DNA of 35,689 bases, from the IMG/VR virus record IMGVR_UViG_3300048809_000064, positions 1 to 35,689 of that record; one strand, given 5' to 3'. A program made the translations under genes and the position numbers. The notes beneath the pieces are model-generated. The model saw only the letters and a list, made by a program, of their open reading frames with translations, was not told where the DNA came from and ran no database searches. Shown here piece by piece: positions 30,251 through 35,689 of the stretch (the stretch's first letter is position 1; each line of letters begins with the position of its first letter). This DNA is from a virus.

Positions 30251-30415
30251 ATGCTGAAAAAGATTTGGGCAAAAATTAAATCGTTTGTTACTTCGCCAAG
30301 TTCTGGAACTATCGGAACTGGACCAGGAAGTGGTACATCCAACGAATGGCGAATAGGCAAAGTACGTCCAAATAGTTGTGAATGTTGCAAAAAACCTGGA
30401 ACGGAGGCGCGATAA
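30251..30415 (+). CDS. 54-residue protein with CECC motif
   Basis: GAAAGGATAAA before ATG. Basic N-terminus (MLKKIWAKIKSFV), Gly/Ser linker, then SCECCKKPGTEAR. Its stop overlaps the next start (TAATG). Unknown function. Confidence 0.5.
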   Translation: MLKKIWAKIKSFVTSPSSGTIGTGPGSGTSNEWRIGKVRPNSCECCKKPGTEAR

Positions 30416-30681
30416 TGGGACGTTTTGTTCAAAAACCCGTACTTAAATGGCATCTTGAGGGTGATCCTGTGCCTGTTGCCGAAAGAATTATGCAATTGGT
30501 TACCGAAAAAGAATATCATCCAGTAGCATTGTTGCGTGAATTGGCCGATCATATTCCTCCGTATGATTATGAGAAGTCAAGAACAATACTATCAGACCTT
30601 TTATTTGCGGATAAAATTGTTTTGACTCCAGACTGGAAATTAGTTACGAATACATTTGACAAACATTGCAAAACAAGGTAA
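30415..30681 (+). CDS. small winged-helix-like protein
   Basis: 88 residues from ATG 30415. AERIMQLVTEKEYHPVALLRELADHIPPYDYEKSRTILSDLLFADKIVLTPDWKLV has the helix-helix-helix-beta hairpin look of a small winged helix. Coupled to the gene before. A start further upstream (30382) would be out of phase with the ribosome site. Confidence 0.55.
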   Translation: MGRFVQKPVLKWHLEGDPVPVAERIMQLVTEKEYHPVALLRELADHIPPYDYEKSRTILSDLLFADKIVLTPDWKLVTNTFDKHCKTR

Positions 30682-30690
30682 TATAAAAAT

Positions 30691-31119
30691 ATGGTAGAAT
30701 TGAAACACAAATTTCGGCTAAAATTCATTATTAGAGATTTTACTGAAGAAACTTTAAACGAGTTATCAATCAACACTATAGCTTTTACATTACCAACAAT
30801 ATCATTTAGTGTACTTGCATTGACTCCAGCATGGTCAGATATTAGTGTAACAATGCAAAAAGATTCGTCTCATTTAGTTGAAAATGGAATCAATGAATTG
30901 CTCAAAAGACAAATGGCAAAGGCAAATTACAAATTTGATCTTCATTGTGACATTCTCTCTGATGGCCGAAAACCAAAAGTGCTAACTCATTGGGTATTCG
31001 AAGGATGTTTTTTGAAGACTATTGATTATGGCGAACTTGATTATAAATCATCAGAGCCAACACAATTTGATTTAGACATATGTTTTGATACAGCAATTAA
31101 CTATAATACTTCAAAATAA
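30691..31119 (+). CDS. tail-tube-like (gp19-type) protein
   Basis: 142 residues. FTLPTISFSVLALTPAWSDISVTM and the C-terminal WVFEGCFLKTIDYGELDYKSSEPTQFDLDICFD resemble the beta-barrel of phage tail-tube or tube-initiator proteins (W...G...tidyg.ldy.s). A virion gene inside an early tRNA cluster is odd; it may be a paralogue. Confidence is limited. Confidence 0.5.
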   Translation: MVELKHKFRLKFIIRDFTEETLNELSINTIAFTLPTISFSVLALTPAWSDISVTMQKDSSHLVENGINELLKRQMAKANYKFDLHCDILSDGRKPKVLTHWVFEGCFLKTIDYGELDYKSSEPTQFDLDICFDTAINYNTSK

Positions 31120-31122
31120 TGC

Positions 31123-31151
31123 TTGACAAACACAGAAAGATTTGGTAAGAT
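31123..31151 (+). promoter_or_regulatory. sigma70 promoter for tRNA-Thr and the large RNA
   Basis: TTGACA, 17 bp, TAAGAT, 11 bp before the tRNA. No terminator is seen between this tRNA and the large structured RNA. Confidence 0.8.
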
Positions 31152-31162
31152 AATAAAAGTAT

Positions 31163-31250
31163 GGGGAAGTAGCTCAGCGAAAGAGCGTTTGACAAACCTT
31201 GTAAGAGGGGAGTTTTGAGGTCGGTGGTTCAAGTCCATCTTTCCCCACCA
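31163..31250 (+). tRNA. tRNA-Thr (UGU)-like with expanded anticodon arm
   Basis: Acceptor GGGGAAG / TTTCCCC, D-arm GCTC-AGCGAAA-GAGC, T-arm GGTGG-TTCAAGT-CCATC, ACCA are all regular. The anticodon arm is 13 nt too long: CAAAC, loop CTTGTAA, extra GAGGGGA, then GTTTTG. Confidence 0.65.
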
Positions 31251-31854
31251 ACGATTGAAATTCTTCATGGCCACCTCCTAGTAGCTTTAATGAAGACGGG
31301 TTGCAATTTTATTCAGTAATGTGGTTTTCTTGCAACCCAAAAATTCCGGGTGATTCGGATCATTCAGATGATTCGTGATTGTTGAAGTTTTGAAAACAAG
31401 ATTGGGGGTTTAGCCCCATTAGAATAAGCGTCGTGAGACGCCCAAAGCAAGGAAGCCTACGCACTTGCTCTCCGTGTATACGGTTCATCTAAACAAACCT
31501 CCTCACTGTGGCAACACAGCGATCACTGAAAAAAGCGGTGGTTGTAAAGATGAAATGAGAGATAGGGAAAGAACATTTGCTTACAAGCCGTCGCAAGACG
31601 GGAACTTGGGTTGATGAAAAGAAACGGGTGATGCTGTCTTCCTATCGTATCTACTTATTAGTCCGTATGAGAAAGGGTAGTGTAATGGTCCGAGTCTCGC
31701 AAACAAGGGCTACTATACAGTCTGAACGGAGAATGTCGCAAGGCACTTATTCGTGAAAGATCACTGATTAGTCGGCAGACGAAAGGTATGTTATGTGTTG
31801 TATCAGGAAGTTCAAAAGATTTCTTGTCAACAGTGTCAGCACATGACGTAGGTT

Positions 31855-31925
31855 GCAAATATAGCTCAATGGTAGAGCATCAGTATTTTAAACTGAGGGT
31901 TGTTGATTCAAAATCAACTATTTCT
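31855..31925 (+). other. tRNA-Lys(UUU)-like cloverleaf inside the large RNA
   Basis: D-arm GCTC-AATGGTA-GAGC, anticodon arm TCAGT-ATTTTAA-ACTGA, T-arm GTTGA-TTCAAAA-TCAAC are all perfect. Acceptor GCAAATA / TATTTCT has five pairs, one C-C mismatch and one G-U. No CCA. Confidence 0.7.
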
Positions 31926-32307
31926 TACAAAAGCAAAGTCTGACACGCATTAGGACGAAAATCGTCTAATACTTGACTCGCAAGAGAATCAAGTCTATCA
32001 AGACTCGCAAGGTTGAGATAGTTTGTGCAAGAAATTTCGTAAGGGTTTAGCGACTCTAAATTGCTCGCAAGGCAAACGAGATGGAAAGCATAGAATAATC
32101 CTAATGGTCAAGTCTAGTGCCTGACTCTAAACGGCGACGATGTTAGCAGACTAGGATACCTTGTATAAAGGGCTTAGTGGATGTAATGGGAAACTCAAGT
32201 TCTAGTGGAACGGTCCTCGCAAGGGAGAGTATAATCCATCGGGTGCTAATACAATAGGCGTAATCTCAACCTATTAAATACAAACTTTATTGATGTTTAC
32301 ACCCATC

Positions 32308-32327
32308 GGTCCGAAACTGGACCTTTT
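32308..32327 (+). terminator. rho-independent terminator of the large RNA
   Basis: GGTCC-GAAACT-GGACC followed by TTTT. Confidence 0.7.
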
Positions 32328-32346
32328 CGTGTTTCTGGTCAAATAT

Positions 32347-32375
32347 TTGACATTTCATTCCTTTTCATGTATACT
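32347..32375 (+). promoter_or_regulatory. consensus sigma70 promoter
   Basis: TTGACA, 17 bp, TATACT. It starts the small-gene operon ending in GMP reductase. Confidence 0.88.
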
Positions 32376-32398
32376 AAAGAGTGGAAAGGATGAACACA

Positions 32399-32662
32399 AT
32401 GGCAAAATTAATTCTCATTCTTGATAAATGCGTTGATAATGGTAACGATAAGATTTCGTGTCCATATGCTGGTTCTGAAAGAACGAGAGGCGCTGGATAC
32501 GCCACGGATTACTTTTGCAAATTGATGCCCGATCCTAAAACAGAACATGGATTCAAACAAACATCTGGATATGTTGAATGGGATAGTGAAATAAATCCTA
32601 TTCCAATCTGGTGTCCACTTATGACTGTGGAAGAAAAAGTTTTGAAAATTTTTGAAAGCTAA
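32399..32662 (+). CDS. small Cys-containing protein, unknown
   Basis: 87 residues from ATG 32399 (AAAGGA upstream). LILILDKCVDNGNDKISCPYAGSERTRGAG ... YFCKLMPDP ... IPIWCPL. The four Cys could bind zinc or an iron-sulfur cluster. First gene of the operon. No family recognised. Confidence 0.65.
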   Translation: MAKLILILDKCVDNGNDKISCPYAGSERTRGAGYATDYFCKLMPDPKTEHGFKQTSGYVEWDSEINPIPIWCPLMTVEEKVLKIFES

Positions 32663-32672
32663 AAGGGAATAT

Positions 32673-32864
32673 ATGATCGTCAGTGAACTAATTATCGCAT
32701 TACAAAAACTCCCGCAAGATGCAACTGTTATTGCTTGTGGAAGAGATTATCCAGAAGTGGTTGAAAATGTAGCCATTCTTAAAAGAAAATCAGAGCATAC
32801 TTTCTATGATGGGTACTACTATCCAGAATTTGGCACAAATCCAAATGTTGTTATAAAAATATGA
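32673..32864 (+). CDS. small protein, unknown
   Basis: 63 residues (MIVSELIIALQKLPQDATVIACGRDYPEVVENVAI), AAAAGGGA upstream. This opening is common in small phage and bacterial proteins of unknown role. The stop overlaps the next ATG. Confidence 0.65.
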   Translation: MIVSELIIALQKLPQDATVIACGRDYPEVVENVAILKRKSEHTFYDGYYYPEFGTNPNVVIKI

Positions 32865-33067
32865 CTGATGAAAAATTTGTAAAGTGCATATATCCAAGTG
32901 CATATTTCATTCGCGAAACGATCCGTACAAATACAAGCACAATTTTATGGCGAGATGAATATGGCTGTTGGGAAGAAGATTGGAATGATCAAATAGCCAC
33001 AAAAAAAGCGTGGCATGAAATGGCTAGTATTATAAAACAAGATTTTTTACATAAATTGGAATCATAA
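32861..33067 (+). CDS. small IYP/KKAW-family protein, copy 2
   Basis: 68 residues: FVKCIYPSAYFIRETIRTN ... IATKKAWHEMASIIKQDFLHKLES. Overlaps the genes on both sides. Paralogue of the products at 26137-26346 and 33067-33288. Function unknown. Confidence 0.7.
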   Translation: MTDEKFVKCIYPSAYFIRETIRTNTSTILWRDEYGCWEEDWNDQIATKKAWHEMASIIKQDFLHKLES

Positions 33068-33288
33068 TGACCAACAAAGAAAACGTAAAAATTATATATC
33101 CAAAAGCATCTTGCCAATCCGATCCGTTCGGCATTCAATATGAAATCAACACTGGTAACATAAAGCAAGATAGATTTTTCGGGTCGATACCACAAATTAT
33201 AAGCACTTCAAACATATCCATAAAAGAAGCTTGGAAATATGCTTGGATCAACATACAAGAACAAATGCTAAAGAAATTGGAATCATGA
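33067..33288 (+). CDS. small IYP/KKAW-family protein, copy 3
   Basis: 73 residues: NVKIIYPKASCQSDPFGIQYEIN ... ISIKEAWKYAWINIQEQMLKKLES. Tandem with copy 2 and ends with the same KLES. The stop overlaps the GMP reductase start. Confidence 0.7.
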   Translation: MTNKENVKIIYPKASCQSDPFGIQYEINTGNIKQDRFFGSIPQIISTSNISIKEAWKYAWINIQEQMLKKLES

Positions 33289-34316
33289 TGAAAATACTAG
33301 AAACAAAATTAGATTTTGACAATGTATTGCTTGTGCCTCAATCAAGCAATATCAACTCTCGCTCCGAAGTCCAACTAAAAAGAACTTTTGAATTCAAGAC
33401 TGGTTCTTGGACTGGCATTCCAATCATTGCTTCAAATATGACAACCGTTTCAAGTTTTGAAATGGCGCATGTATTAAGCAAGTATGGTCTTATGACTGCC
33501 CTTCACAAATATTATGGTGAAGAAGAACTAAAAGAGTTTTACAATCTTGGGCTTGCAATGGAAGATTGCTGGTATTCTCTTGGAACTAATCCTGCTGATC
33601 TTGAAAAATTCAACATTGTAAATTCTCATAAAAGATGTATTGAAAAAATTTGCATTGATGTTGCCAATGGTTATCGCGATTCATTCGTTGATTATGTTGC
33701 CAAAATAAGATATGAACTTCCCACAGCAATAATTATGGCTGGAAATGTTGTCACTCCTGAAATGGTTAGACCACTTGTAGAAGCTGGTGCTGACATTATC
33801 AAAATTGGAATCGGTGGAGGCGGTGGTTGTTTGACACGAGTAAAAACTGGTGTTGGTTATCCACAATTCAGTGCTATTGTTGAATGCGCAGACGAAGCCT
33901 ATGATCTTGGCGCATATGTTTGCTCTGATGGTGGATGCAAAACACCAGGTGATATTGCTAAAGCATTTGCGGCCGGTGCGGATTTTGTTATGCTTGGCTC
34001 AATGTTGGCTGGTCATAGCGAATGTTCTGCAAAAAATGTTGTAGTGGACAATAAAGTATATGTGGAATTTTACGGCATGAGTAGTGAAAAGGCAATGCAC
34101 GAACATATCGGTGGAATGGAAAACTATAGAACAAGTGAAGGTCGGCACGTTTTATTGCCATCCAAGGGGCCAGTGGAAAACACAATTTTGGATATTCTTG
34201 GTGGTTTACGTAGCACTTTGACATATGTTGGCGCAAAAACACTTGAGGAATTACCAAATAAAGCAGTTTTTGTCAAGGTGAATGAGACGCACAATAAAAT
34301 TTATGAAAACTTGTAA
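33285..34316 (+). CDS. guaC: GMP reductase (GuaC/IMPDH family)
   Basis: 343 residues from ATG 33285. FDNVLLVPQSSNINSRSEVQL, GIPIIASNMTTV, the active-site loop IGGGGGCLTRVKTGVGYPQ (catalytic Cys near residue 186), SDGGCKTPGDIAKAFAAGADFVMLG, and YGMSSEKAMHEH plus LGGLRSTLTYVGA identify the family. No CBS domains, so GuaC rather than IMPDH. It converts GMP to IMP with NADPH, salvaging host guanine nucleotides for the phage. The loop has five Gly where the usual GPGS is expected. Confidence 0.9.
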   Translation: MMKILETKLDFDNVLLVPQSSNINSRSEVQLKRTFEFKTGSWTGIPIIASNMTTVSSFEMAHVLSKYGLMTALHKYYGEEELKEFYNLGLAMEDCWYSLGTNPADLEKFNIVNSHKRCIEKICIDVANGYRDSFVDYVAKIRYELPTAIIMAGNVVTPEMVRPLVEAGADIIKIGIGGGGGCLTRVKTGVGYPQFSAIVECADEAYDLGAYVCSDGGCKTPGDIAKAFAAGADFVMLGSMLAGHSECSAKNVVVDNKVYVEFYGMSSEKAMHEHIGGMENYRTSEGRHVLLPSKGPVENTILDILGGLRSTLTYVGAKTLEELPNKAVFVKVNETHNKIYENL

Positions 34317-34324
34317 AATAGTGC

Positions 34325-34353
34325 TTGACAAATGATAAATAATGGCGTAACAT
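34325..34353 (+). promoter_or_regulatory. sigma70 promoter with GATAAATA spacer, copy A
   Basis: TTGACA, 17 bp containing ATGATAAATAA, TAACAT. It precedes AATACCAAATCGTAG at 34365-34379. Confidence 0.65.
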
Positions 34354-34364
34354 AAAGATACATC

Positions 34365-34591
34365 AATACCAAATCGTAGTATATTACCCGCTATGGTGTG
34401 CCGAGATAATATAAACCATAAACTGAAAGAAAGGCAAGATATATGATAATTTTCTATTGACAAATGATAAATAACAGTGTAATATAAAAACATTAGAGAA
34501 GTACAAAGTAATTAAATACCAAATTGTAGGACAGCGCACTTCTGAGATGTGAGAGATAAACTTAATAAAATAACCAAGAAGGGAAAATAAA
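34365..34591 (+). repeat. gene-free stretch with two AATACCAAATNGTAG elements
   Basis: No gene. Element 1 at 34365-34379 is followed by stem TATGGT / ACCATA. Element 2 at 34515-34529 lies in the loop of AGAAGT / ACTTCT. Each follows its own promoter, so two short RNAs are likely. The same box occurs twice at 28.5 kb. Confidence 0.55.
34457..34485 (+). promoter_or_regulatory. sigma70 promoter with GATAAATA spacer, copy B
   Basis: TTGACA, 17 bp (AATGATAAATAACAGTG), TAATAT. It likely also transcribes the Pth2-like gene. Confidence 0.7.
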
Positions 34592-34918
34592 ATGCACTAG
34601 GATAATAACTACTTTTACATTTTCGTTAGGCAAGATTTAAGTCAAGCCCAACAGATTGTTCAAACTAACCATGCCACGTATCAAATGGCTATAACCCACC
34701 CACACAAAACAGATATTCCAAGTATCGTACTTGTTGGCGTTCCGAACAAAAATGCTTTGGAACGTGTAATCAAAAAATTACAATTGAATAACATTGATCA
34801 TATACCCTTCGTTGAACCAGATTGGGATATGGGATTGTCTGCTGTTGCAACTGCCCCAATTTCAGGGGATCAGAGAGATGCGCTCAAAAATTATAATATT
34901 TGGAGACAAAATGAATAA
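34592..34918 (+). CDS. Pth2-like peptidyl-tRNA hydrolase with in-frame UAG at codon 3
   Basis: Ribosome site GAAGGG lies 9 bp before ATG CAC TAG GAT. Past the UAG (34598-34600) the frame stays open for 105 codons. The reading starts DNNYFYIFVRQDLSQAQQIV, then QTNHATYQMA, matching the start of Pth2-type proteins (xxVRxDLsxaQxxxQxxHA), and continues with IVLVGVPNKNALERVIKKL and IPFVEPDWDMGLSAVATAP. Starting instead at the internal ATG 34685 would delete the conserved first 31 codons and leaves no good ribosome site. A CUA-anticodon tRNA lies 450 bp downstream. Pth2 enzymes recycle peptidyl-tRNA, apt in a tRNA-rich region. Confidence 0.75.
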
Positions 34919-34962
34919 CGTTGCGAAAGCTATTCTATTAGTGTATAATTAAAGTTATAAAT

Positions 34963-35037
34963 GCGTCAGTAGCTCAGTGTTTAGAGCGTTTCCCATACGG
35001 GAAAAGGTCGGTGGTTCAAATCCATCCTGGCGCTCCA
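34963..35037 (+). tRNA. tRNA, anticodon ambiguous (CAU possible)
   Basis: Acceptor GCGTCAG / CTGGCGC, D-arm GCTC...GAGC, T-arm GGTGG-TTCAAAT-CCATC, TCCA. The anticodon arm TTTCCC-ATAC-GGGAAA folds to a 4- or 6-nt loop instead of 7, so CAU, UAC or ACG could each be read. Confidence 0.7.
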
Positions 35038-35039
35038 AT

Positions 35040-35113
35040 GCGTCGATAGCTCAGTGAAAGAGCAGTCGTTTTTAAACGATTGGTCGGTGGTTCAAGTCCA
35101 TCTCGACGCTCCA
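35040..35113 (+). tRNA. tRNA with 6-nt anticodon loop (UUU likely)
   Basis: Acceptor GCGTCGA / TCGACGC, T-arm GGTGG-TTCAAGT-CCATC, TCCA. Anticodon arm GTCGT-TTTTAA-ACGAT. Nearly identical D and T regions to the tRNA just upstream, so a tandem duplicate. Confidence 0.7.
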
Positions 35114-35116
35114 AAT

Positions 35117-35206
35117 GGGTTGGCAGTTTAATTAGAGAAAACATCATTGGTTTGCCCATTGTGGGCACCAGTGAAGACAGTGGTTCATAGCCATTCCAAC
35201 CCGCCA
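35117..35206 (+). tRNA. tRNA with hairpin in the anticodon loop (UGC or UGG)
   Basis: Acceptor GGGTTGG / CCAACCC, D-arm GTTT...AAAC, anticodon stem ATTGG / CCAGT, T-arm AGTGG-TTCATAG-CCATT, GCCA. The loop is 17 nt and self-pairs as TGCCC-ATTGT-GGGCA. Removing 10 nt would leave TTTGCCA or TTTGGCA (Ala or Pro). Confidence 0.6.
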
Positions 35207-35212
35207 AATTAT

Positions 35213-35354
35213 CCCCTCTAAACGCTAAGGAAGAGGACGGGTCGCCACCGTCAATAGCCGAGGATAAAGAAGTAGCACGGTGACTACTATGCCGAAAGGC
35301 AGAAGGCCAGTATTCAATCTGGCGGATCAGGTTCGACTCCTGATGAGGGGACCA
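35213..35354 (+). tRNA. 142-nt tRNA-like gene with large structured insert
   Basis: Acceptor CCCCTCT / TGAGGGG with ACCA and T-arm TCAGG-TTCGACT-CCTGA are clear. Between lie two anticodon-arm-like hairpins, GACGG-GTCGCCA-CCGTC and GCCAG-TATTCAAT-CTGGC, plus GTAG...CTAC and TGCC-GAAA-GGCA. Which arm carries the anticodon is uncertain (UUC if the second). Confidence 0.5.
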
Positions 35355-35365
35355 AAATTTAATAT

Positions 35366-35440
35366 GCGCCTTTAGCTCAATGATAGAGTACCAGCCTCTA
35401 AAGCTGCGGGATATGGATTTAAATTCCATAGGGCGCACCA
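35366..35440 (+). tRNA. amber suppressor tRNA (anticodon CUA)
   Basis: Regular 75-nt cloverleaf: acceptor GCGCCTT / AGGGCGC, D-arm GCTC-AATGATA-GAGT, anticodon arm CCAGC-CTCTAAA-GCTGC (CTA at 35398-35400, U33 and A37 in place), T-arm ATGGA-TTTAAAT-TCCAT, ACCA. Reads UAG. The charged amino acid is unknown. Confidence 0.85.
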
Positions 35441-35461
35441 AATTTGTAGCTCAAATAATTA

Positions 35462-35584
35462 TATAGCTTGGGAACGATTAAAAAAGAAGTAAACAAATGT
35501 GATTTACTTTGTGCGCTTTGTCATAGAGAACTTGAATATTGCGGAAAATTTTTAACCCCAAAAAATTCAAGATTAATTTTTTGA
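35462..35584 (+). pseudogene. C-terminal remnant of an HNH endonuclease
   Basis: An open stretch without start encodes SLGTIKKEVNKCDLLCALCHRELEYCGKF, the standard tail of phage HNH endonucleases (KCxLLCxNCHRExE). A TAA precedes it in frame. It sits directly after the suppressor tRNA, so a homing gene once landed there and decayed. Confidence 0.65.
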
Positions 35585-35610
35585 CAACTAAAGCTAAACA
35601 ATAATTTAAT
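35581..35610 (+). promoter_or_regulatory. sigma70-like promoter
   Basis: TTGACA, about 18 bp, TTTAAT, ending 18 bp before the last gene. Confidence 0.5.
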
Positions 35611-35628
35611 AACGTATTAAAAGATACT

Positions 35629-35689
35629 ATGAATAAAGATAATTTTATTAGACCATCAGATTTAGACGATCCAAGCAATGATTCTTTAG
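35629..35689 (+). CDS. start of a gene cut by the window edge
   Basis: ATG followed by 19 codons (MNKDNFIRPSDLDDPSNDSL). Too short to identify. Confidence 0.45.
   Translation, partial: MNKDNFIRPSDLDDPSNDSL

Larger units (their letters stand above)
31262..32327 (+). ncRNA. giant ornate structured RNA, GOLLD/ROOL-like candidate
   Basis: About 1.07 kb without a gene but dense in stems. Examples: GGGTTGCAA / TTGCAACCC (31298, 31330), GCGTC-GTGA-GACGC (31428-31441), CTGTG-GCAA-CACAG (31506-31519), CCGTC-GCAA-GACGG (31588-31601), CTTGACTC-GCAA-GAGAATCAAG (31972-31993), and other GCAA loops near 31737, 32005, 32067 and 32220. Contains a tRNA-Lys-like cloverleaf (31855-31925) and ends in a terminator. 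Large phage RNAs next to, or containing, tRNAs with many GNRA loops are the hallmark of GOLLD and ROOL. Class not proven; boundaries approximate. Confidence 0.65.

Noticed and set aside
31658-31858. Minus-strand frame inside the large RNA
   Set aside because: No ribosome site and no coding signature; the plus-strand stems explain the sequence better.
35016-35441. Minus-strand 141-codon frame over the last tRNA genes (and a similar one at 23347-23532)
   Set aside because: Antisense to several clear tRNAs. T-arm complement sequences give translations such as GFEPTS that mimic proteins.

Overview
This window looks like part of a large, AT-rich lytic tailed phage of the T4 superfamily (a myovirus, possibly jumbo-sized). 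The evidence is a UvsW-type helicase, a gp62-like clamp-loader subunit, T4-style late promoters (TATAAATA, GATAAATA, CATAAATA) before virion genes, T4-like capsid-targeting N-termini, a cluster of free-standing homing endonucleases and more than 20 tRNA genes. The host cannot be read directly. Three cargo genes look bacterial: a Crp/Fnr regulator, a signal-peptide protein with the CPYGYY / GPW pattern, and a secreted His-rich peptide. From memory of related sequences they suggest a Gram-negative soil or freshwater host, perhaps Acidobacteriota; that is a weak inference.

Layout. Positions 1-1266: collagen-like fibre and a small virion-associated protein, minus strand. 1.3-9.3 kb: plus-strand replication and nucleotide genes (EDxHD endonuclease, uvsW, gp62-like clamp loader, a C2H2 protein, a 188-residue protein with bacterial DNA polymerase III alpha motifs, dCMP deaminase, ThyX, a permuted NlpC/P60-like protein, a Nudix hydrolase), interrupted by a frameshifted GIY-YIG endonuclease. 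9.3-10.6 kb: minus-strand membrane and structural genes. 10.8-15.0 kb: four plus-strand genes whose products all start with a capsid-targeting-like peptide, probably packaged and injected proteins. 15.0-19.2 kb: minus-strand late genes (GH108 endolysin, papain-like protease, structural and membrane proteins) and a tRNA-His. 19.3-21.0 kb: host-like cargo. 21.0-35.5 kb: a tRNA and small-gene archipelago driven by near-consensus sigma70 promoters (TTGACA, 17 bp, TATACT) and invaded by HNH and EDxHD endonucleases. GMP reductase and a Pth2-like peptidyl-tRNA hydrolase lie near its right end.

Most interesting. (1) A tRNA with anticodon CUA (amber suppressor) at 35366-35440 lies 450 bp from a Pth2-like gene whose third codon is an in-frame UAG (34592-34918), so the phage seems to need its own suppressor to make this protein. 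(2) Many tRNAs are ornate. They carry extra hairpins in the anticodon loop or variable region (His +45 nt, Leu-like +15, Thr +13, Asp +19, Trp about +10, one of 142 nt), and one pair of orphan halves at 24346-24430 is ordered 3' half then 5' half, as in a circularly permuted tRNA gene. (3) 31262-32327 holds a roughly 1.07-kb structured non-coding RNA studded with GNRA hairpins. It contains an almost perfect tRNA-Lys-like cloverleaf and ends in a terminator; it resembles the GOLLD/ROOL class of giant ornate phage RNAs. (4) A short RNA element (AATACCAAATNGTAG) recurs four times in gene-free stretches of the tRNA region.

How it may work together: early sigma70-type promoters express tRNAs, the giant RNA and nucleotide-salvage enzymes. 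Late promoters express virion, lysis and injected proteins. The tRNA set, suppressor, Pth2-like protein and S4-domain protein suggest a phage-supplied translation-support module.
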